Below are positions 25,501 to 33,406 of a stretch of 64,000 nucleotides of DNA, in pieces. The stretch covers positions 6,326,001 through 6,390,000 of the forward strand of contig NC_088321.1 of NCBI RefSeq assembly GCF_910592395.1, written 5' to 3'. The DNA comes from Lineus longissimus (taxonomy: Eukaryota; Nemertea; Pilidiophora; Heteronemertea; Lineidae). The notes beneath the pieces are model-generated. The model worked only from the letters and a program-made list of their open reading frames with translations. It was not told where the DNA came from and ran no database searches. The position numbers were made by a program, and so were the translations under genes. Position 1 is the stretch's first letter. The number at the start of each line of letters is the position of its first letter.

Positions 25501-28500
25501 TTCTTGCACGAACAAGACGTCAACCGTCTGGACTGGCCTCCTTACAGCCCGGATATGAACCCCATAGAGCACCTGTGGGACCATATCGGCAGAGAACTCG
25601 AAAATTTGGACCCTCAGCCTCAGAACCTTGCCGACTTTGGTGATGCAATTGTCCGTATTTGGGGCGAAATGTCCCGACGAATTGCAGCGCTCATTGCAGC
25701 CCGTGGGGGCAATACGCGATATAAGGTATGCAAGCAGTGCGAAATTACCCAATTGTGCAATTCCTATCAATTTGGACAATCAAATCTGGTCAGATGGAGA
25801 GAATAGAGTGAAACAATGACAAAGATGTTTTCCATAGTTTAGGTCCCTGATGAGCCTCCGTAGATAAAATGTCAATTAATAAGCAATTGATGGCAAACAT
25901 GTGCTAGTTTGTGGTCCAAAAACACCCGCTAATACCATGTGTGTACAACTGCAAAGTTTCCAGTTGTACATGTTTACCATATCAAAATAAATTAAACATG
26001 GATATGAAATCATATCTGCCATCGCAGGGGTGACAACCATTTTTCCCAACAGTGTATAATCCGCGTTGTCTTCAATCTTATCATGTTGCGTGAATGACAT
26101 CAACTCGTTTTGAATATTGCACTAATCGTTCCGGTGAAAATGCACATTGTTTATCTGTAGATTTAAGGCAGCTTGGATGTATATTTTTGGGGCAATGATT
26201 TGGGTTTTATTTCGAGCTATTGTACAGAGAGAGCACAACGTGACCTCCATGACTTCAAATGGTGGTTTTCTTTGGAATATAAGCCTGCATCGTGATTCAT
26301 GCCGGTGTGAAAGCGGATAAAGTCCCCCTGGTAGCAAGGTCCGGAGGACCTTGTTCCCTAGCGAGTGGGGTCCTCCTGACCCCTGAGGATAATAGTCTTT
26401 ACCAGACATCTACCCCTGGTCCTATATAGGGACATGCGGACTTTAGCCACTAGGGACATTGATCGCTTTTACAGCAGTAACAACGCATAAAGTCCCACGC
26501 ATAGAATGTCCATTCCTTATATAAATAGTCGCGTAATGTGACATGGTCTTTAATTTTAGGAATAGGTAGGCTAAAAATCGGGTTATTTTCCGTCGGCTCT
26601 CATGGCGCAGTGGAACAGTGCCTGGTTCATGGTTGAGAGTCTTGTGGATCGAATGCGCCGTGGCGATTTTCTTTTTTAATTAATGTAATATAATACAATG
26701 GTTAGTATCTCAATACAATGATTGACTCTCTTTTTTTCAATTTCGTCATCTTAATAACAATTTTTATTGCGTAAGTACTATCAAAAGTGGCTATGAAATG
26801 CTCAGCCTAGCCAATGCTCTGCCATTCGAAATGGAGAGGACACGCGCAACACGGTCGAGAAACATCAGTTCTCCAGCGGAGGTTTTTCGTTATTTGTCGT
26901 TTTCAAAATACCCCGCTGAAGCAAATGCAAACCAGAAGCGAGTTCTTCGGCGTGTTGCCGCTAAAAACTACAAGGTAGGCATTTTACTTTATAGTGCATG
27001 TGATTGAGTTATCCAGGTTCTCCTTTTTAATGAATTAGATTTGGAAAAAAACAGAGTGGTTAAAATCTTCTGAGTTCAATCGTCCGGACCTTTAACTCTA
27101 GGAATAGGAGTCCTTTGGACCTTGATACCTAGGATTTAATGTCCCCGGATATTAAACACGGGATTCAATGTCCATCGGACTCTCGTAGCTAGCAATAGAA
27201 GTTCATTGGACACTTATCTCTAGTTATGAATGTCCGGACTGTGAACGCGGTTACTAATGTCCAATGGACTGTCCAACCTAAGGATAGGTGTCTCATGAGA
27301 CATTAGTTGCTAGGTGTGGTAGTCTATGGGACAGTAATACCTAGGAATGGTGGTCTCTAAGACGTACACTTAACATTATTTCCAATATATCACATTATAA
27401 TTGAGGGCCGTCTATATTATAATTAGAGTTAGTAGTGACGACTTCATGGAGTAAAACATGCTCAGTTACATGTGTCTGTTCATTGACGAATCGGATACCG
27501 TATATTATCTAGTCTTCCTATTTCAGCGTGACAAAGGAATACTCTGGTATCGGGTTGTTTCGAGGATCGGCGAACCAGTTGAAGACAATGCCTCGGGGAG
27601 AGATGATGCTGGGGATGCGGAGACTCACGATTATCAAGTGACTAGGCGAGCCAGTCCTCCCAGACGGCGTGATGTAAATCATTATCGAAATAAATCACTC
27701 AGTCAAATTGAAAATATGTTATTTTGTTCACTTCTTCTTTCTATATCACCCACAGAAAAAAGGGACTTTAACTTCTAAGGAATCAGTGTCCACATTGGAC
27801 TTTAGTCCCTGTTCAGTGGACAATAAGTTGATTTTAAAGAAGAAAATTTGTCCAACTATGGCCAGGATAATTGCCTACCTTTACATGAAGCAGAAAATGC
27901 GAATTAGATGGGGAAATAACAATTCCAATTATTTCAATGTTTCAAACAGTGTTAAACAAGGAGGTATATTGTCACCTTTCCTTTTCTCAATATATCTGGA
28001 CGAATTACTTATGAGGTCTATAGGTTCAGGTTTTGGATGTTATGTTGGCACCACTTTCGTGGGAGCTTTTGCTTATGCAGACGATATCATTTTATTATGT
28101 CCCACGAAATTCTCGCTGAACACACAATTACAAGTTGCTATATTATACTCAAATGATTATTGCATCAAATTCAATCCCGCGAAATGTCTGTTGTTATATT
28201 TCTGTCTGGAACCAGGTGGTAGAAATCTTATACCAATAGTTATCACTTTTCAGGGTATTCCTGTAACTGCTGAAGCTACTGCTCTCCATTTAGGAAACTT
28301 AATTGGCCTGAGGGTAAATAATCAAGACATACATAAAACAGTATCAGATTTCAATAGGCGGGTAAATGTCCTCATATCAAAGTTTTATTTTTGCAATTTT
28401 GAAACGAAAATCAAACTTTTTTACTCATATTGCATGTCACTCTATGGTACAGTCCTGTGGGATTTAAATAATAAAGTAGTAGGCGTATTATACACAGCAT

Positions 28501-31500
28501 GGAGAAAAGCGGTGCGGAAATTATGTAGACTTCACCCACGGACTCATTGTGCCCTTTTGCCACTAATATTAGATACCTGTTCAATAAAAACATTGTTACA
28601 AAACAGATTTTTAAACTTTTATCGTAAGGCTGTAAACAATTCCAATATCTATGTTAATCTTGCGAGTACGCTTTCTTTGAATGGCAGTGGCTCCAATGTA
28701 TCAAATACACTCTCACACTTGGCTAGTGAGTTAGATATACCCATGAACCACGTTCCTCTAACTTTCAAGGTACCTTTAAAGGCTGAGTTTTATAGACTGC
28801 AGCAAACTGCTGCTGTTATCAGAGATTTTTTAATGTATAGGGACTCACTTTCGGGGATAGATATCGATAATATGAATGTAATTCATGGGGTACTCTGTAC
28901 TGGGTAGCCCTGTGTAAATGTCTATGCCTTATATGTAGGGATTGGGAGGGTCTTTCATTTCTTTGTCATCACTTGTTGTACTTTTGTTGCACTTCCACTT
29001 TTGCACATTGTATTGTAATTTAATTTACATGAATAAAGATGATTATATCTATATCATAATACTATAAGGCGGCTCGATAAAGTGCCATTTGGGAGTAGTG
29101 TTTCGTCTCGAAATTTTGCACGTTTGCAGGTGATATGTTATCCTGATGCAACGTTATGTTTATTTTCGGAAATTTACTTCAGCGGAGCAGTAATGAGGGA
29201 TTTTTAATCGGACACTGTCAATTCTCCTTACCACTCACAGAAGCCAAGTCATAGCTGTTTAGTTATGCAGAGGCTTAATCAATTACCTGCACTCCCTGTG
29301 GGATGGCTAACATTACCTGTTGAACAGCTGGCTGTAGGGGGATGATTGGAACAGCCTGTACCTGTTGACCTGCTGAACTAAGGTTAATGTTTTTTTCAAT
29401 CCACGATTGCAGGTCACCTGATGTTCGAGATTTCGCGGGGAAAGAAATTGTAAACAAACGTATGTGTGCAGTTCAAATGTAAACAAAAATGTATTTTTGG
29501 TACTTTCGGTTGCTGGACTTGGGTTTTCCCGCAGTAAGGAGCTGGGGTCAAATTGGTGGTCTATTGTTTATGGGTGCTGTGTTAGCCAGAGCTAGCCCTT
29601 AATTATGAAGGAATTTTCAAATGAAGGTTACCATGGTCTGTTTATGTGCTCACCACAGCTTTCAATACTTGATCTGAAGAGGTGCGCTGAACCTGAAATG
29701 GCCTTATCAAGGAGCTGCTCACGGTGCTGAACGTCTAGCTTGCCTGCCGAGTAAGTGCCTTGCCCGAGACCTGGCTACATGTAGGAGGAGCACGCATTTT
29801 AAAGTCATAGTAGTGATAGTGCAATGGGTTCGAGCCATTTGGAGGCCGACATGTGAAGGCCTATCTGGGTATTCCTTCTTCTCCGTATAAAAAGGCGCAT
29901 ATTGCTGACTAAGGAACGAGGTATATTCACATTGCCTCATCATCTCTATCGGACCAACTGATACAGCACGCCACAGCTAGGTCCGAGTCTGTGGACAAAT
30001 GGTTGGTTTAATTTGTCTCTTCGATATGGCTTCTTTGATATTACATTAGATTTTCATTGCAATGCAATCTATTCAAGGTATAGCCCATTTCAACCTGCCT
30101 GCGCCACGGGTACAATGCTAGTATATATATAAATATAACAACTAGAGGTCAATGTCCGACAGACTTTCATACCTAGTACTTGGAGACCCCCAGACTTTCA
30201 TCTCTAGCTGTTAGTATCCGGGGACAATTTCAACTGGGGACATTTTCCACTGGGACACCGGCATTGTGAACCTGTTGAAAACTATGACTTTGTCCATTTG
30301 ATAACAATTCTCACCGCCTTGCACCACTGGAACTTGACGCAAGGACCCAATGCGCCACGTAGCGGCAAAATAGCGAAGCTGGCGAAACATTTATAACGGG
30401 TCACCGTGATCTCATTATGGACTTATAGCGCGATTATGTTATGGGGTTGTAACTATTTTGCTGTATATTGTCACGAGGAAAGGAAAGCATGCGACCTATT
30501 TATGTAAAGTGATAATTAGAAGGTATATAGTTCAGGAAATGTTAATACATGTAAATAATCATTCCTTATCGTCTTTTGAGAGCATTTTTAATTGTAAAAA
30601 GTATATGCCTACATCACAGAGTCTCTGCAATGGTCATTTTTATCATAGTAGTCTCGCGCAGCCAGACCTTCTTCTCTTATTAGTCTGATGCAAGCCAGAC
30701 GTTCTTTGTACTAGACGTTTTCCACCACAATATATCTGGGCCGAAGAAACACTGCGCACGATTACCTCGAGCTGGAGCTAAGAATAGATTATGCTAATGA
30801 GCATACTTCCTCATTGAGTTTACTCAGAATGGTGCATATCGCGCAAAGCTACTGAGTCTAGTACCATTAGGCCCCGCAAGGTGGCGCTGAGGCGGCTGCT
30901 GTAATCCAGGGAGTGGTTGAGTCACTCTAAAAGCTACTTGGCCATAACAAATGACGGACCTAACCAAAATTGGTTACATTTTTGCATTGCTGCAATGAAA
31001 GACCTAATACTGAAACCACATGTCTGTTGACTGTGCTTTAAGAGAGACTGGTATCATGCCTAGTCTCTCTTAAAGCAGAGTCAACTGTGAACATAATAGC
31101 AACACTCAAAATATGTACATCAAGCAATCTAATTCAGTGGAGGGACTACTGGGGACGAGTTTTGGCGACGTATTCCCTCTAAAAAATACCGCCATATTTA
31201 AAACGCACACGGTGATTGTGACGAGGTCGCGCAGCTGGCAGAGCGAATGGCCCAAAAAGTTTTCCTTAAAATGGTGTTACATTTCGTTTTGTGCGTTGTT
31301 TTCTGTTTATATTGAGATAAGATATATACCGCATATATCATGTAGCTCAGTAAGTTGATAAATAATGTGTGCAGCTGATATTAAAGTTTGAATAGTCTTT
31401 TCGAAAAAGTGTTTCGAATCGAGCTCAAAAGATATAGTTTTAGGCGCCAATGACGTCACCAATGGCGGATTTGCACTGAAGTTCAAGCCGAGTCGATTAT

Positions 31501-33406
31501 TAAGAGAATCGACTCAAAGTTCCGAGTGGACATGGTCACACAAACATATAGAATGAATCGTTTTCATCAAATTTTCATTAAATCATTTTTTTTCAAATAC
31601 TCGGTGTCTTTTTCTGGCGAGTATAGTGGTTGTAGCTGCAATCTATGAATTTGACATGTTCAAATCATTTACAAGTAAAACTGATGGGGTATGCAATGAG
31701 TTTAAAGATTCGTACTTCTAAAACCGTGGAACTCCATAGGTCATGTGCACGGATTAAGGAATTCAAAGGGATGTCAAGGAGATTGAACGATCTGATTGAT
31801 ATATCATCAACCTGATCATGTTTTGGCCTACTTACGTGTGATATTCTGATGGACTATGTGTATCTCATGGAGGAACTTAACGCCACAGAGGATCTGATGC
31901 GTGTAGTTTCTTAGGTTATCTTTAGGAAGAGGGTTTCCTTTTATCTTCCTCGCCAAAGATCCCTATCAAACAATCAATCAATCGTTAAGTGTATGGTAGT
32001 TGCTGAATTCATCCGCAACGTGTTTGGACATTTTGAAGATCATTAGTAAAACACATCACACCAGGCTGACTATTGCCTTCAAATAAATGAGCTACCCAGA
32101 CTCGTATATCGGTTCGGGAATGTGGCACTGTTCAAAACGGACTAGAGACTGACTTTATACATGTATATAACTAATTCCATTGTTTGCAATAATTGGATCT
32201 TACCTCAGTCATGTATTCCATTCCAATGTAAAACGTGCCGGAATCCATATCAATATGCTCAAATAAATATCGAATGATATTCGGATGGTCGAATCGACTC
32301 AGCTTGCGCATTATTTTCAACTCAACCAACAAGTTTTCATATTCCTGCAAAATGAAATTTGTTTATAATAATTAAAGTGATACTATGATGTGATTTACAA
32401 CTTTGCGGAAATACGTCCGTTTTTAATTGTTGATCACAAATGTAAAGCTCAAATATGTTCATGTTGTGACGTCATCAACGGCGCCCGACAACCGTTCGAT
32501 ACTGTAACCTGTTGCCCGTCTTGCGGTAACGTCCGCTCGATGATTCAAGCATGTTCTGTTATTCCTGTTATCAGTATGAACCTTATTGGCAGTATTTTAT
32601 GCCCCTTATTGTAATTTGGTATTCGGTTGAATTGGAACAAGATAAGTTTATTGATAAAATTGTGTTAATCATGTTAATTTGCATCCAGTGTTGGTGTAGG
32701 ATCCTTAGAAGCAATGCATATAAAACTTGTTTCGTTTAACGATAGAAGTTTGCTATCAGTTGTAGTACAAACAACGTATGATGATCGGGAGGTAAAAATT
32801 GGCAGCCGCAGCAACCTGTGATAATTTCAGGATTTCGTTTGAAGGATTAAGGCCACGTTAAATGTGTGTACTATTATTACTATACTCTGCTCTTTGAAAT
32901 AACCTTTTAGAGTGAACCAACAACTTTCATCAATGATTATGGAATAAATCTGTTTGTAACAACGCCTGAAATCACCCGCTGTGTAACGTCTCGAATATCC
33001 GGCCAGCAGGCTTTGCGCACATCCCTTATTGACCAATCAGCGTCTATCGCAGATTGAAAGTAGTAATTAAGAAATCAATGCGTGGTCTCGCTGCCCAGTA
33101 GCGCAAGCGGAATGTAGTTACTCTGATATCATGATCTAAAGCTGTTCATGCCGAATTTTCCTTTTAACGACAAAATACACTTGCATTCACTTTACATATA
33201 ATCCTAATCGCAATATGGCTCAAAGTGATTAACTGACTTTGAACTAACCTCGCATGTTTCATTTGGTTGGAAATATGTTTTTTTGACCATGATCTGTTCA
33301 TCGGTACTGACATGTTGGTATAAGTGAACTCTGCCGAATACGCCTCTACTGAGGCCACCGTTGTTACTCCTTTGATAATCCGACAAGCTTCCTTTATACG
33401 CTGTGA
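16593..33406 (-). CDS. MAP3K-like protein kinase, six exons, predicted pseudokinase (HRD replaced by HQN)
   Basis: Minus-strand exons with GT/AG borders and matching phases: 33406-33249 (158 nt; glycine loop LSRGVFGRV, lysine in IMVKK), 32344-32204 (141; alpha-C glutamate in LLVELKIMRKL, HPNIIRYL, hinge IGMEYM), 31962-31836 (127; ends IVHQNIT), 19119-18921 (199; PHNILLGS, LIDFGIAK, activation segment YLSPEAATG, TDIW), 17014-16803 (212; STGCVVLEMTTGKRPW, DPAKRPSAEDLL), 16651-16593 (59; tail, TGA at 16595-16593). The order and motifs are those of STE11/MAP3K kinases. The catalytic aspartate of HRD is asparagine (HQN), while DFG, the lysine and the catalytic-loop asparagine remain, so phosphotransfer should be weak or absent; a scaffolding role is possible. 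The 12.7-kb third intron carries the MULE, Tc1 and LINE. N-terminal exons upstream of 33406 were not found. Confidence 0.78.
18771..18893 (-). mobile_element. Pearl-like element terminus (reverse orientation)
   Basis: GGACGGACGACGGACGCCAC followed by GGTATCGTTAGCTCCCC and GGTGAGCTATTAA is the reverse complement of the hairpin-plus-microsatellite start of copies A and B. The upstream part from about 18400 (TTTGATCTCTGTGACCTTTA) resembles the interior monomers, so a diverged and shortened copy may extend that far. It sits in the intron between two kinase exons. Confidence 0.6.
19255..22165 (-). mobile_element. MULE transposon with tandem-repeat inverted termini and 9-bp target duplication
   Basis: The element is bracketed by CAATTGAAC at 19246-19254 and again at 22166-22174, an exact 9-bp direct repeat as expected for Mutator-like transposition. 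Its left terminus (to about 19340) is built from CATAAGTCCGAAGGTCC-like units. Its right terminus (about 21972-22165) is built from the reverse complement, GGACCTTCGGACTTATGGAC. It encloses a degenerate MULE transposase gene on the minus strand. The boundary bases differ between the two ends for the first eight or so positions. The element lies in the large intron of the kinase gene, and its size of 2.9 kb fits an autonomous MULE. Confidence 0.78.
19990..21813 (-). pseudogene. MULE transposase with FLYWCH-like N terminus, degenerate
   Basis: The frame begins at ATG 21813 with GRRKGSKVIIFNDFHYHRNK, resembling the start of a FLYWCH zinc finger whose Cys/His half is missing. Further on, ARNDPSKPNKRIYDE and HIDNKWGILIHATD precede the MULE domain: catalytic aspartates in IYLDGTFKSCP and VITDFENGLL, and the downstream ACYFHLCQGLW block. 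The alpha-helical MULE region (FPALQDFLDDV, ALWNVFNRDSDTRTNNHMED) and a C-terminal MKDEQVVMESAADAAYKGEDPP segment follow in order. In-frame stops (for example just before ACYFH) and frame changes show that it is a pseudogene. Metazoan FLYWCH-MULE transposases have this architecture. It lies within its own inverted termini. Confidence 0.85.
22736..22765 (-). mobile_element. Pearl-like element 3' end fragment
   Basis: AACGGCCAAGGCCATTGTGC followed by TCACCTG is the reverse complement of the 3' hairpin end shared by the pearl-like copies. Only this end could be aligned; no matching AGCTCACC start was found to the right, so the copy is truncated or strongly diverged. The rest of 22175-24428 holds no recognisable gene. 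Confidence 0.55.
24429..26054 (+). mobile_element. Complete Tc1/mariner-type transposon
   Basis: The terminal inverted repeats begin CACTGTTGGGCAAAATGG on the left (24429) and, reading inward from the right end (26054), CACTGTTGGGAAAAATGG. The match runs on through GTTGTCACCCCT, about 30 bp with one mismatch. Both ends are flanked by TA (24427-24428 and 26055-26056), the duplicated target of this superfamily. The 1.6-kb element encloses one uninterrupted transposase gene. With intact ends and an open gene, this is the youngest-looking transposon in the window. It lies in the large intron of the kinase gene. Confidence 0.9.
24739..25806 (+). CDS. Tc1-like DD34E transposase
   Basis: A 355-residue open frame without stops or shifts. 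The N-terminal half has two helix-turn-helix units: AITEVMGLSKRTVQRWISKW (about residues 25-44), and a second after the linker GRSTGRPRIS that includes VSRTTVNRRL. The catalytic core shows the first aspartate in VFGDESRF, the second in DDNARPHSA and the glutamate in SPDMNPIEHLWD, with 34 residues between the last two (DD34E). The length matches functional Tc1/IS630 transposases (about 340-350). It catalyses cut-and-paste transposition in the nucleus. The GRPR-like AT-hook linker and the conserved PIEHLWD box support family membership. It may still be active, since the inverted repeats are preserved. Confidence 0.93.
   Translation: MPGPYSQIQRGEAIGRWPSGQGPGAITEVMGLSKRTVQRWISKWRQDGNVNVGRSTGRPRISNERDDRHLLRRCRADRKKTTTQLHNDWHNLDNVDVSRTTVNRRLIAAGYHARSQVVCPKLTDAAKRRRLLWARAHADVPDEMWRHIVFGDESRFLLFRVDGRVRVRPLPGEQLREDCVGLRVPFGGGSVHIWGAIHYHGKTAVRVLEQNVNDLLYLEILRDHVLPEARAHFGNNWTLADDNARPHSAAIVNNFLHEQDVNRLDWPPYSPDMNPIEHLWDHIGRELENLDPQPQNLADFGDAIVRIWGEMSRRIAALIAARGGNTRYKVCKQCEITQLCNSYQFGQSNLVRWRE
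26594..26666 (+). other. tRNA-like segment with RNA polymerase III A and B boxes (possible SINE head)
   Basis: TGGCGCAGTGG at 26603-26613 fits the tRNA A-box consensus, and GGATCGAATGC at 26646-26656 resembles the B box, at tRNA-like spacing. The T-stem pairing is poor and the acceptor stem is not convincing, so a functional tRNA is unlikely. A tRNA-derived SINE head or tRNA pseudogene is the better reading. A T-rich tract follows. Confidence 0.35.
26798..27778 (+). pseudogene. Two-exon integrase-like N-terminal fragment (Ginger/Gypsy-integrase type)
   Basis: Exon A (26798-26974, donor AAG|GTAGGC) encodes SPAEVFRYLSFSKYP and NQKRVLRRVAAKNYK. Exon B (from 27527 after TTTCAG) continues in phase as RDKGILWYRVVSRIGEPVED, then a hydrophilic stretch ending near SPPRRRDVN. 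The pattern of a YL..xxYP motif, then N-K/Q-R-x-(I/L)-R-R, then a D-G-x-L-x-Y strand, is the leader found before the zinc-binding and catalytic domains of Ginger transposases and Gypsy-type integrases. The catalytic core is absent downstream, where a LINE begins. The intron contains the degenerate GTCC/GGAC array at 27080-27365. Host exaptation cannot be excluded. Confidence 0.4.
27080..27365. repeat. Degenerate tandem array of CTAG/GTCC-GGAC units
   Basis: Roughly eight diverged units of 30-36 bp recur, each pairing a CTAGGAATAG-like word with a GTCC...GGAC word (for example GGAGTCCTTTGGACCTTGAT, TCATTGGACACTTATCTCTAG). Single similar units also occur near 26430-26460, 27786-27830 and 30141-30225, so the array belongs to a dispersed family in this intron. 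Confidence 0.6.
27864..28907 (+). pseudogene. LINE reverse transcriptase, 5'-truncated
   Basis: The frame covers the palm and thumb of a non-LTR reverse transcriptase. RWGNNNSNYFNVSNSVKQGG and ILSPFLFSIYLDEL correspond to the conserved QGGxLSP block, followed by the catalytic FAYADDIILL (YADD box). The FNPAKCLLLYF region and an alpha-helical thumb then follow, up to a natural stop at 28907. The N-terminal endonuclease and the first fingers are missing, as usual for 5'-truncated LINE copies. Features are closest to the CR1/L2/Jockey group. The frame itself is intact to its stop, implying fairly recent insertion. The ATG upstream at 27708 lies in non-LINE sequence. Confidence 0.85.
27864..29058 (+). 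mobile_element. 5'-truncated non-LTR retrotransposon (CR1/L2-like)
   Basis: The reverse-transcriptase frame is followed by a short 3' untranslated region ending GAATAAAGATGATTATATCT and ATATCATAATAC. It contains an AATAAA signal and a short ATC/TATC-type tail instead of poly(A), as in several CR1/L2-like families. The 5' junction is placed where reverse-transcriptase similarity begins, and could be slightly upstream. Confidence 0.75.
29209..29545. repeat. Dispersed repeat shared with 47099-47350 and 11962-11998
   Basis: The segment around TCCACGATTGCAGGTCACCT and GAAATTGTAAACAAACG recurs at 47100-47350 in the interior of a MITE. The left edge (TGTCAATTCTCCTTACCACT) recurs inverted near 11962. 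A minus-strand frame at 29457-29275 bounded by AG and GTAATT looks exon-like, but it lies inside this repeat. The rest of 29546-31835 is intron without a recognised gene. Confidence 0.5.
31026..31085. repeat. Long hairpin, 24-bp arms
   Basis: Inverted arms containing CTTTAAGAGAGACT and AGTCTCTCTTAAAG (24 bp with one mismatch) flank a 12-nt loop. It lies in the large intron of the kinase gene. It may be a tiny MITE or a stem-loop in the pre-mRNA. Confidence 0.75.

Noticed and set aside
29275-29457. Minus-strand exon-like frame SWIEKNINLSSAG with AG and GTAATT borders
   Set aside because: It lies inside a repeat shared with 47.1-47.35 kb and its phase does not fit the kinase exons on either side.
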